64,000 nt of DNA from Triticum aestivum. Its lineage: Eukaryota; Streptophyta; Magnoliopsida; Poales; Poaceae. Shown here piece by piece: positions 47,651-58,116 of the stretch (within the stretch, counting starts at the first letter, position 1; each line of letters opens with the position of its first letter). Under the pieces are notes generated by a model that worked only from the letters and a program-made list of their open reading frames with translations, was not told the origin of the DNA and ran no database searches. A program made the position numbers and the translations under genes. Location of the stretch: assembly GCF_018294505.1 (NCBI RefSeq), contig NC_057797.1, positions 122,765,116 through 122,829,115 of the forward strand, in the 5' to 3' direction.

Positions 47651-50600
47651 TGTGACGCCCCCGATTTAATCATACACTAATCATACACGCAAACGTGTAC
47701 GATCAAGATCAGGGACTCACGGGAAGATATCACAACACAACTCTACAAATAAAATAAGTCATACAAGCATCATATTACAAGCCAGGGGCCTCGAAGGCTC
47801 GAATACAAGAGCTCGATCATAGACGAGTCAGCGGAAGCAACAATACCTGAGTACAGACTTAAGTTAAACAAGTTTGCCTTAAGAAGGCTAGCACAAACTA
47901 GAATACAAATCGAAAGAGGCGCAGGCCTCCTGCCTGGGATCCTCCTAACTACTCCTAGTCGCCGTCAGCGGGCTGCACATAGTAGTAGGCACCTCCCGAG
48001 TAGTAGTAGTCTTCGTCGACGGTGGCGTCTGGCTCCTGGGCTCCAACGTCTGGTCGCAGCAATCGGGTATAGAAAAGGAGGGAAAAGAGGGAGAAAGCAA
48101 CCGTGAGTACTCATCCAAAGTACTCGCAAGCAAGGAGCTACACTACATATGTATGCATTGGTATCAAATGGAATAAGGGTATCATATGTGGACTGAACTG
48201 CAGAATGCCGGAATAAGAGGGGGATAGCTAGTCCTTTCGAAGACTACGCTTCTGGCAGCCTCCGTCTTGTAGCATGTAGAAGAGAGTAGACTGAAGTCCT
48301 CCAAGTATCATCGCATAGCATAATCCTAACCGATGATCCTCCCCTCGTCGCCCTGTGAGAGAGCGATCACCGGTTGTATCCGGCACTTGGAAGGGTGTGT
48401 TTTATTAAGTATCTGGTTCTAGTTTTCATAAGGTCAAGGTACAACTCCAAGTCGTCCTGTTACCGATGATCACGGCTATTCGAATAGATTAACTTCCCTG
48501 CAGGGGTGCACCACATAACCCAACACGCTTGATCCCATTTGGCCGGACACACTTTTCTGGGTCATGCCCGGCCTCGGAAGATCAACATGTCGCAGCCCTA
48601 CCTAGGCACAACAGAGAGGTCAGCACGCCAGTCTAAATCCTATGGCGCAGGGGTCTGGGCCAATCGCCCTTTGCACACCTGCACGTTGCGAACACGGCCG
48701 GTGAGCAGACCTAGCAACCTCCATTACAAAGGAAGTTGCGTTACGCAGTCCAACCCGGCGCGCGCCACTCAGTCGCTGACGTCATGAAGGCTTCGGCTGA
48801 TACCACGATGTCGAGTGCCCATAACTGTCCCCGCGTAGATGGTTAGTGCGTATAGGCCAGTAGCCAGACTCAGATCAAATACCAAGATCTCGTTAAACGT
48901 GTTATCTTGAAGACACCGCGAACACCGACCAGGGCCAGGCCCACCTCTCTCCTAGGTGGTCTCAACCTGCCCTATCGCTCCGCCACAAAGATCCACCCAG
49001 AGGGCCGTCGGGACAAAGGTCCTTTCAGCCCCCAATCCGTGAATCACTCGCGGGTACTCCTCGAGCCAACCCGACTTTAGTCATCACATGTATCATGTAT
49101 AAAGTATAGGTATATACCCGTGATCAACTCCCGAGTGATCACAGCCCAGTAGTATAGCATGGCAGACGGACAAGAGTGTAGGGCCACTGATGATAAACTA
49201 GCATCCTATACTAATCATTAGGATTGCAGGTAAAGGTAACAATAGTAGTAGCAAAGACAGGCTATGCATCGGGATAGGATTAACGGAAAGCAGTAACATG
49301 CTACACTACTCTAATGCAAGCAGTATAGAGAGTAGAGTAGGCGATATCTGGTGATCAAGGGGGGGGGCTTGCCTGGTTGCTCTGGCAAGAGAGAGGGGTC
49401 GTCAACACCGTAGTCGTACTGGGTAGCAACGGCGTCGGTCTCGGTGTCTAGTGAGAGAAGAGGGGGAAGAAACAATAAATATATCGCAAACAAATGTGTG
49501 ACGATGCATGACATGACAAAGCGTGATGCTAGGTGTGCCCTAACGCGGTACGAGGTGGTACCGGTGAAGGGGGAACATCCGGGAAATTATCCCCGGTGTT
49601 TCGCGTTTTCGGACAGATGAGCCGGAGGGGGAAAGTTGCGTGATTGCTATGCTAGGGATGTGTAGCGGATGAACGGGCTGCGTATTTGGATTCGTCTCGT
49701 CATTCTGAGCAACTTTCATGTACAAGGTATTTTCAACCGAGTTACGGATTATTTTATACTGATTTTTAAAGTTTAATTTATTTTCTAGAATTAACATATT
49801 ATTCTAATTCGGGTTGACTAAGTCAATTTGACTAGTCAAAAGGGGATGTGTGGCCCACATGTCATAGACTATATACCCACACAAATAAATAAATCTAACT
49901 TATTTAAAGTGGGGCCTAGACTAACTTAGCACTGAACTAGTACTACTACTAACTAAGCCTAGCAACTAATTAAGTAAGGGCCGGCCTGGGCACAGCCGTG
50001 CACACACAGTCACGATGTCACGCACACAACACACTCACACACAATGCTAGAGGTTAAATCAGTTTTCTGTTAACAGAAGATATCATTTTGTGATTTTTGT
50101 AGGAATTAATTCACGCATTATTTGAAGCAGGTCCAATGGAACAAAATAAAGCTTGTTACATCTACTTTCCGTTCATATAATTTTTACCCATGTTAGGATT
50201 TATCTTATCGCTGTTCAAGGGCTGTTTAAAGGGCTAGACATTGTAGAAATACAAAAGCTAGCTAGAGCTACAGTAACTGAATGTTACTGTAGCAGCAGCA
50301 GCACAGGCAGAGCAGCAGCGGCAATGGGGCAGCAGCGGCTGCGGGCGGCGAGGGAGGCCGGTCGTGGCTGCGTCAGGCAAAGGCGGGCGACGGCCGCGGC
50401 AATAGCGGCAGCCAGCACCAGTTACAAACGGCGGCAGCAGGCGAGAAGCAGCAGCAGAGCATGCAGAGCAGCCGCGGTGAGCGCAGTAGCACAGCGGCAG
50501 GAGCAGCTCGCAGGGGCTCGCGTGTGCGGCAGCGGGTGGACGGGCATTGCGAGGTGAGTGCGGTGGCGCGCGCGGTTCGAGCAAAAGTGACCGGAGTTTG

Positions 50601-51978
50601 CCACAACGACGGTGTCGGGCGGCGGCGGTTGCGAGCTTGCGACGGGGACGGTGCTGCAGTGCGCGCGTGAGTAAACGTGGAGGCTAGGCGAGGCCTAAGC
50701 GATGCGGTGAAGCAAATGCGCCGCAGCACGGGGCCGTTTGGTCGCCGGAACGAGGCCGACGACGAGCTACGCGGCGGCGAGCTCGGGCAAGTTGGGGGCG
50801 GCGCGTACAGCTAGCGAACAGCGACGAGAGAGAGAGAGAGGGGGGAGGAAGCGGGGGCTCACCGAGCGGCACTCACGGTGGCCCTTGGAGGATTAGTAGC
50901 AGCAGAAGGCGCCGACGAAGTCGGTTAAGAACGGGGACAGTCGGAGATGGGGACGAAGGGGATCCGGTGCTTCGGTGCCTCCCAGCTCCAGTTGAGGCCA
51001 CCAGTTGAAGGAGTCGATCCCGGCGGAGCTCATCGACAGGGTCAGCGGGCGCGGGGCCGCCGGTGGCCGCGACAACGATGGAGGACGGCGGCGATGCGGA
51101 GGAAGAAGACGGCATAGTAGGCGATGCTGCGGTGGCTCCTGGCTCGGTCCAGTGGGCGAAGACGATGTAACCAGGCACGGTGGGGTTCGTGGACGGACTA
51201 GCTAGGCTCGGGGGCGACGGGGAGCGCGAGGACCATGGAGGCCATGACGGCAGAAGCTCGGCCTTGCATCAGGACGAAGAAGGGGGCACGAGGAAAAGAG
51301 GAAAGTGAGCTAGGGTTTGCCCAAGGCGTCGGGATGGAGTTCTTATCTGACCTAGGGCTACAGTGGTATTGCGATGGCAGCATCCGCGCGGCGCACAGCG
51401 ACGGACGGCGATGGCGTGCTCAGGCTCCGAGCGGTGACGAGTAGGGGAAGAAAGGCCGAGGTAGGTGGATTGGGCCACATTGTGGCTTCGGTCGGGCCAA
51501 GTGCACAGTCTAGCTTTGCCATTTATCCTTTTCTGTTTTATGTTTTTCTTTTCCCTTTTTACATTTTTTTGTTTCTTTCTAGTTTTATTTATTTCAGTTT
51601 TATAAAATACCAAGTTAGCACCTAAAGTAGTATCATTAATACAGGCCACTGCCAAACCTAGTTTGATACCAAAACAAGTTAGTTAGATATTTTTATAATT
51701 TAAAAAGCAATTAAATTGTTATTTCAGCCACTGTTTTTATTTAGCTTAGGGGATTTAAAATTTTTGAAAAAGGTTGGTTCCATCACCAAAATAAGTTAGG
51801 GATTATTTGCCACATGATGAACACTTTAGTTTTCATGTTTGAGAATTTTAGAATTCCACTTACTATTTGAATTTGAATTTGAACCGGATTTGGATCAACG
51901 TGAGATTAGTAATAGTAATAGTGGTGGCGTGGCATCATTAGCGTGGGATTACTATAGCTTAATTATCCGGGCGTCACA
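47651..51978 (-). repeat. 5' LTR of X2
   Basis: Near-identical to 39165-43486 (differences of the order of 1-2% by eye, a few single-base indels). The edge at 51978 is followed by the target duplication ATAGG and then the continuation of the Y LTR. Confidence 0.92.
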
Positions 51979-51983
51979 ATAGG

Positions 51984-52847
51984 TTCATGGGCGGAACCCG
52001 CAAGTTGATCACCAAAACATACATCAAGTGGATCAATAGAATACCCCATTGTCACCACGGGTATCCCACGCAAGACATACATCAAGTGTTCTCAAATCCT
52101 TAAAGACTCAATCCAATAAGATAACTTCAAAGGGAAAAGTCAATCCATCACAAGAGAGTAGAGGGGGAGAAACATCATAAGATCCAACTATAATAGCACA
52201 GCTCGCGATACATCAAGATCGCACCACCTCAAGAACACGAGAGAGAGAGAGATCAAACAGATAGCTACTAGTACATACCCTCAGCCCCGAGGGAGAACTA
52301 CTCCCTCCTAGTCATGGAGAGCGTCGGGATGATGAAGATGGCCACTGGTGAGGGGTTCCCCCCTCCGGCAGGGTGCCGGAACGGGTCTAGATTGGTTTTC
52401 GGTAGCTACAGAGGCTTCTGGCGGCGGAACTACCGATCTATTGTGCTCCCCGATGGTTTTAGGGTATATGGGTATATATAGGAGGAAGAAATATGTCAGG
52501 GGAGCCACGAGGGGCCCACGAGGGTGGAGGGCGCGCCCAGGGGGTGGGCGCGCCCCCCTGCCTCGTGCCTTCCTCGTTGCTTCCCTTACGTACACCCCAA
52601 GTCTTCTGGATTGCTTCCGTTCCAAAAATAAGTTCCGTGAAATTTCAGGTCAATTGGACTCCGTTTGATTTTCCTTTTCTGCGATACTCTAAAACAAGGA
52701 AAAAATAGATACTGGCACTGGGCTCTGGGTTAATAGGTTAGTCCCAAAAATAATATAGAAGTGTATAATAAAGCCCATAAACATCCAAAACAGATAATAT
52801 AATAGCATGGAACAATCAAAAATTATAGATACGTTGGAGACGTATCA
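51984..52847 (-). repeat. 5' LTR of element Y, second segment
   Basis: Matches 22248-23098. It ends with GATACGTTGGAGACGTATCA on the plus strand, followed by CGAGG, the outer target-site copy, and the CACTA Z exon. Confidence 0.9.
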
Positions 52848-52852
52848 CGAGG

Positions 52853-55302
52853 CTCCGTTTCCTGGAAGGTTGGTTTCCCGGCGCAGGTGGCTACAAAACC
52901 CGACAGAGGAGGAGGAAAGTGGAGCAGACCAAACTACAGAAGTTGCATGCAAGGGTACAAGCGCTAGAGGAAAAGGACAGCTAGTGACCTGCCGAAGCTA
53001 CCCCACTATCTCAGCGGAGAAGCAGCGTGGCTTCCACCGAGCTGCTTCAGGAGCCTAACTTCACGACTCCCAACTACCCCGTGGATGCTATCACGGAGGC
53101 TCAAGATTGCCACCTTGTGACGCAATGGCAGCACCTCAAAGTTAAGGCGGTTGTCGGCTCTATTGCACCTCCTGAACCGGCGCAACTTTTCACTGCCGGC
53201 CGATTCCACAAGGCTATGTCGTTGTGATGGTCGATGAAATAACGGATGGATTTGAGGAGCTCGAGCTTGACCCCCCTACTGGTAAAGGGGAGACTCGGCT
53301 GGGTCTTGCTCTGAAGACTCCATGTCTATGGCGGAAGGAGCTCATCAACCTTCCGAACTGGAAGCCTCCGCCTCCTCTGGCGAGTCAGAGCACTCCTCCT
53401 CCTCCTCCGCCTCCTCCTTCGACGAGTGATCAGGGCACTCCGCCTCCTTCTCCGCAAGCGCCTGTGCCGGCGTGTCCGAGAAGCCTGCCTCGACAACAAA
53501 AGCGGAAGACAGCCGTTGCCGCTCCGGCTGCTCCGGTGCGTCGTAGCACTCCGCCTCCTTCTTCGCCTCGTAAGCAACAAAGTAAGATAGCCGCAACCGC
53601 TCCGGCTGCTCCGGCGTCTAGCAGTATAGCCAGAGGCGGGAGGCAATACAGATTCGGTCCATCTCTCAAGCCTCTAGAGAAGTTACCATACGAGAGGACC
53701 GTGGAGGAAAACACGGAGATCTGTAAAGCCCAATTGAAGGACTTCTTTGAAATGCAAAGAGCTAAGAAACATCCACCTCCGGAGGAGAAGATAGATCCGG
53801 TGAAATTGAAGCACACTTTCGATGCCCTGAAGCGACCAACACCGCCTCCACTAGATGACAACCATCTCCGGGCTCTTAAAAAGGCAGCGAAAGAAGCGCG
53901 CCGGCCGGGAACTACTTCAAGTGACAAAAGGTTACAACAACGAACAAGTGGGAAAAAATCCCCAGCTCGGCAAACAGGCGAACCAATCGTGCCCCCCGTT
54001 GAAGGTGTCTAGCGATATCGTCGCAAATATGCCGAGGATGCTGCCCGGTACCAATCCTGGTGATTACCTGCCCGACTCTGCACATTTTGATACAATGGAG
54101 GTGGACGAACACAAATACCGGTACGGGAAGCCTCTTACAAACCTGGTGATCCTCCTCTAACAACGATGATGGGAAGATTCCATAAGTGGTACATGGACAC
54201 CTGCAAGTCTGGGAAGGATATTTTGATGCTAAGAGTTAAAGAGGAGCATGACCTTGTTGGAATTGATCTGTTGTCTGTTCCATTTGAGGAGTTCTTCCAG
54301 TGTTTCAATCAGAAGACCCTCAATAAAATAATCATCACTTGCTACTGTCTGTAAGTACTACTTCTGTAATTAAGTCTCTATATATAGCTCGGCTCTTTCA
54401 TTGTATGTATAAATAATTATCCTCACTATATTATGCAGATTGAAGATCATCGAATGCAAGAAAAGACAAATCTATGATATTGGGTTCATTAACACAAATC
54501 TCATAGATGAATGGACGGTTAAACATGATGCCAAAGAATCCGAGGCCAACTTGCTAAAATTGTTGCTTCAAAATCAAAACAAATATAAAATAATCTTTCC
54601 TTACAACTTCAAGTGAGTGTTACTGTCTTGTACATATTTGGTTTCCCTTATTACTCTAGGTTATAGTAATGTAATTGATGAGTTATGCATGTGTGCGCAG
54701 TTTCCACTTTATTCTCCTAGAGATTAAGCTTGAGCAAGGGAGTAGTAACCGTCTTAGACTCAAGATGAAAAGATCCCAAGGAGTATGCGTCCATGACTGA
54801 AATGCTCGAGAAGTAAGTTCAATCGATCATTATCACACCATATCGGCAACTTCGTTCATTTCCTGATATCAAGTAATAATTATTTTCTTTGTCTCGCAGG
54901 GTTTGGAAAGTGTTCACCGCAGAAGCTCTGGGATTGTCGGGGAAGCTGCGATTTACACACCCCGAAAGTAAGTACTACTAGGTAGTTCCGCGCATCTCCC
55001 ATTGATTCTAGCTAGTTTCATCAATACAATTTATAATGCTTGATTATCAGTTTGATTGATCTCTATTTCTCGTGAAGTGGTTGTGGCAGGAAGGCGGGAT
55101 TTTTTTTGTGGATACTACATTTGCGAGTACATCTACAACGTGACGACCTCTAAGCGGGGCTACTCTAAAGAAGATTCCGAAGTGCGTAAGCAATAATATT
55201 CACAATTCTATTTTATTACCATCATTTGTGTCGAGTTTCATTCATATATATGTATTGACCCCCTTCTTCAAATTAGCTTTGGCAGTTGCGGGATGAACTC
55301 CT
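52853..55302 (+). pseudogene. CACTA element Z gene with Ulp1/C48-peptidase-like C-terminus
   Basis: Resumes the exon interrupted by Y: GSVSWKVGF, a coiled-coil-like part, EAQDCHLVTQWQHLKVKA, VMVDEITDGFEELELDPPTG, CLWRKELINLPNWKPP, a Pro/Ser-rich linker, then MLPGTNPGDYLPDS, HKYRYGKPL and EEHDLVGIDLLSVPFEEFFQ. This exon ends at 54350. Further exons are about 54439-54612 (YDIGFINTNLIDEWTVKH), 54701-54812 (FHFILLEIKLEQG), 54900-54967 and 55090-55182 (CGYYICEY). FH, a (frameshifted) LDS and CGYY correspond to the His, Asp and Cys of a C48 (Ulp1/SENP) protease. Frameshifts lie near 52883, 53200, 53920, 54150 and 54745, and at the T-run at 55100. This is the accessory gene of a Jorge/Caspar-type CACTA element, now dead. 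LTR C cuts it at 55303. Confidence 0.75.
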
Positions 55303-56248
55303 TGTTGGGGAACGTAGTAATTTCAAAATTTTCCTACGCACACGTAGGATCATGGTGATGCATAGCAACGAGAGGGGAGAGTTTGTCCCCGTACCCTCAT
55401 AGACCGAAAGCGGAAGCGTTAGCACAACGCGGTTGATGTAGTCGTACGTCTTCATGATCTGACTGATTCAAGTACCGAACGCACGGCACCTCTGAGTTCA
55501 GCACACGTTCAACTCGATGACGTCCTGCGAGCTCCGATCCAGCAAAGCTTCGCAGGAGAGTTTCATCAGCACGACGGTGTGATGACGGTGATGATGATGC
55601 TACCGACGTAGGGCTTTGCCTAAGCACCGCTATGATCTTTACGTCATCCAATATATTGATCTTTACGTCTCGACCATTTCGAGACTCCTCATCTTGTCTG
55701 TGATCATATCTGGGACTCCAAACTACCATCGGTACATCAAAACACAAAAACTCATAATATCGATCGTCACCGAACTTTAAGCGTGCGGACCCTACAGGTT
55801 TGAGAACTATGTAGACATGACCGAGACACGTCTCCGGTCAATAACCAATAGCGGAACCTGGATGCTCATATTGGCTCCCACATATTCTACGAAGATCTTT
55901 ATCGGTTAAACCGCATAACAACATACGTTGTTCCCTTTGTCATCGGTATGTTACTTGCCCGAGATTCGATCATCGGTATCTCAATACCTAGTTCAATCTC
56001 GTTACCGGCAAGTCTCTTTACTTGTTCCGTAATACATCATTCCGCAACTAACTCATTAGTTACAATGCTTGCAAGGCTTATAGTGATGTGTATTACCGAG
56101 TGGGCCTAGAGATACCTCTCTAATAATCGGAGTGACAAATCCTAATCTTGAAATATGCCAACTCAACAAGTACCTTTGGAGACACCTATAGAGCACCTTT
56201 ATAATCACCCAGTTACGTTGTGATGTTTGGTAGCACACAAAGTGTTCC
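55303..56248 (-). mobile_element. Outer end of an Angela-like LTR (C), truncated by the next insertion
   Basis: Begins TGTTGGGGAACGTAGTAATTTC on the plus strand, the usual outer end of an Angela/BARE 3' LTR on the minus strand, and aligns with 17416 onward. About 400 bp corresponding to roughly 17755-18170 is deleted near 55640. It stops at 56248, where the SIRE-type element starts. The rest of the LTR should follow beyond the window. The five bases before it, CTCCT (55298-55302), are the expected target site. Confidence 0.85.
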
Positions 56249-56599
56249 TGAAAGCACAAGTGCTCCCTAGGTGGTTTTGATAATTGATGACAACATATCT
56301 CTTGTTGGACTAACATTTCTATCTAGCATGTTTCAGATAAGTTCAACAATGGAGTGGCATGGACTAAAGGTTGTGGGAACTCCTTCAAGATGCTAAGGAC
56401 AAAGGATTGGCTAAAGCCTCAAGCTCAAGACTCTTCATTTTACATTTTAGTGATCCAAGATCACATTGAGTCCATAGGAAAAGCCAATACTATCAAGGAG
56501 GGATGAGTTGTTGCTTAATGAGCCTCTTGCTTCATGTGCTTAGTGATATGCTCCAAAACTCTCAACTACTTTCCCACTTCCACATATGACCTAAACCCT

Positions 56600-57072
56600 A
56601 AGCCAAACTCGGTCCTACCGATTCTTTCTATCCGGCGCCACCGAGTTTCATTTGTCATAAGCCACTGCCAAACCCTAGCAATTCAGTTCTACCGATAGGG
56701 ATCTCGGCCTCACCGAGATGGGATTGCAAACTCTCTGTTTCCCTTTCGTAACTTTTCGGTCTCACCGAAAGAGCGAATCGGTCCCACCAAGATTGCAATG
56801 TAAATTCAGTGTTTCCTTTTTGTAACTTTTTGGTCTCACCGAAAGAGCAAATCGGTCCCACCGAGTTTGCCTGACCAACTCTCTGGTTAGCTAATTACCA
56901 AAATTGGTCTCACCGAGTTTATGTAATCGGTCTCACCGAGATTACGTTATGCCCAAACCCTAACCATATCGGTCCTACCGAGTTGCATGTCAGTCCCACC
57001 GAAAATCTCTAACGGTCACTAGGTTTACCTTTTCGGTCCGACCGAGTTTTTTGATTCGGTCCCACCGAGATT
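56600..57072. repeat. Dispersed palindrome-like TCGGTCYYACCGA units in the U3 of the LTR
   Basis: More than a dozen copies of (T/C)CGGTC(C/T)(C/T)ACCGA(G/A) are spaced irregularly at about 20-40 bp. The unit reads TCGGT and ACCGA as imperfect inverted arms. A similar cluster recurs near 62948-63041, between pol and the PPTs. They lie immediately upstream of the TATA box, so they could be enhancer-like sites (inference). Confidence 0.8.
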
Positions 57073-57110
57073 GGAAAACTGTGTGTAACGGTTGGATTTT
57101 GTGTGGAGGC

Positions 57111-57118
57111 TATATATA
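57111..57118 (+). promoter_or_regulatory. TATA box of the SIRE-type LTR
   Basis: TATATATA follows the TCGG/ACCGA cluster and precedes a pyrimidine-rich leader. Its position about two fifths into the LTR fits a U3/R boundary shortly downstream. This is a candidate Pol II start for the element's genomic RNA. Confidence 0.5.
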
Positions 57119-57650
57119 CCCCTCCACCTCCTCTTCTTTCATGGAGAGAGCCATCCGAACACATACACAATTCCAACTCATATGTTCTGAGAGAGAACCA
57201 CCTACTCATGTGTTGAGACCAAGATATTCCATTCCTACCATATGAATCTTGATCTCTAGCCTTCCCCAAGTTGCTTTCCACTCAAATCTTCTTTCCACCA
57301 GATCCAAATCCTATGAGAGAGAGTTGAGTGTTGGGGAGACTATCATTTGAAGCACAAGAGCAAGGAGTTCATTACCTACACACCATTTGTTACTTCTTGG
57401 AGAGTGGTGTCTCCTAGATTGGCTAGGTGTCACTTGGGAGCCTCCGACAAGATTGTGGAGTTGAACCAAGGAGTTTGTAAGGGCAAGGAGATCGCCTACT
57501 TCGTGAAGATCTACCGCTAGTGAGGCAAGTCCTTCGTGGGCGATGGCCATGGTGGGATAGACAAGGTTGCTACTTCGTGGACCCTTTTGTGGGTGGTTGC
57601 TTCTTCATGGACCCTTTGTGTGTGGTTGCTTCTTCGTGGACCCTTCGTGG

Positions 57651-57776
57651 GTGGAGCCCTCCGTGGACTCGCGCAACCGTTACCCTTCGTGGGTGGAGCC
57701 CTCCGTGGACTCGCGCAACCGTTACCCTTCGTGGGTGGATCCCTCCGTGGACTCGCGCAACCGTTACCCTTCGTGG
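57651..57776 (+). repeat. Three tandem 42-bp units in the LTR
   Basis: Units begin at 57651, 57693 and 57735 with GTGGAGCCCTCCGTGGACTC (third copy GTGGATCC) and differ by about one base. Shorter, diverged CTTCGTGGACCC repeats precede them (57560-57650). They lie in the presumed R/U5 part of the LTR. Confidence 0.95.
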
Positions 57777-58063
57777 GTTGAAGTCTCCATCAACGTGGAT
57801 GTAGGATAGCACCACCTATCCGAACCACGGGAAAAACATCCGTGTCTCCAATTGCGTTTGAATTCTCCAAACCCTTCCCCTTACATTCTTGCAAGTTGCA
57901 TGCTTTACATTTCACTGCGCATATACTCTTTGCATGCTTGCTTGATATGTTGAAATTGTGCCTAAAACTCCACTCAAACCAAAAAAGGCCTAAAAATTGC
58001 AACTTTAGCACTAAGTGTCTAATCACCCCCCCTCTAGACACATCTACTTCTAGATCCTACAAG

Positions 58064-58075
58064 TGGTATCAGAGC
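58064..58075 (+). other. Primer-binding site of the SIRE-type element
   Basis: TGGTATCAGAGC, two bases after the LTR end, is complementary to the 3' end of initiator tRNA-Met. Confidence 0.9.
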
Positions 58076-58116
58076 TTTGGTCTCCATTGCCTTGGTTTAA
58101 TCACCATTGGAGGAAG

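Larger units (their letters stand above)
39165..51978 (-). mobile_element. Complete LARD-like LTR retrotransposon X2 inside the Y LTR
   Basis: LTRs at 39165-43486 (4322 bp) and 47651-51978 (4328 bp) run from TGTGACGCCC to GGGCGTCACA, a perfect 10-bp inverted repeat. ATAGG is duplicated at 39160-39164 and 51979-51983. The PBS is at 47635-47647 and the PPT at 43487-43498 (minus strand). The internal domain is about 4.16 kb and non-coding. X2 belongs to the same family as X1 and the solo LTR. However, its LTRs are about 0.7 kb longer than those of X1, with a different middle section (41300-43000), so it is a distinct subfamily. Confidence 0.93.
21430..52847 (-). mobile_element. Athila-type Gypsy-like retrotransposon Y, coding-poor, with two nested elements
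   Basis: Outer LTRs lie at 21430-23098 and at 38345-52847 (the latter split by X2). The left LTR begins TGATGTCTACTACAC and ends GAGACGTATCA on the plus strand, as does the right one. Target sites CCAGG (21425-21429) and CGAGG (52848-52852) match at 4 of 5 bases. On the minus strand the PBS is tRNA-Asp-like (38317-38334), typical of Athila and related Gypsy elements, and a GGGGATGC polypurine tract precedes the 3' LTR. Without X1 and X2 the element is about 7.2 kb with only about 3.8 kb internal. That is too short for gag-pol, and no pol motif is seen, so it is a non-autonomous deletion derivative. Confidence 0.88.
56249..58061 (+). repeat. 5' LTR of the SIRE-type element (1813 bp)
   Basis: Runs from TGAAAGCACAAGTGC to CTACA, directly before the PBS. 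It contains a U3 region with many TCGGTCYCACCGA-type units (56600-57072), a TATA box at 57111-57118 and a 42-bp triplicate (57651-57776). Confidence 0.88.

Noticed and set aside
58063..58116. Polyprotein start at 58063
   Set aside because: That codon is GTG and overlaps the PBS; the first ATG in frame is at 58117.
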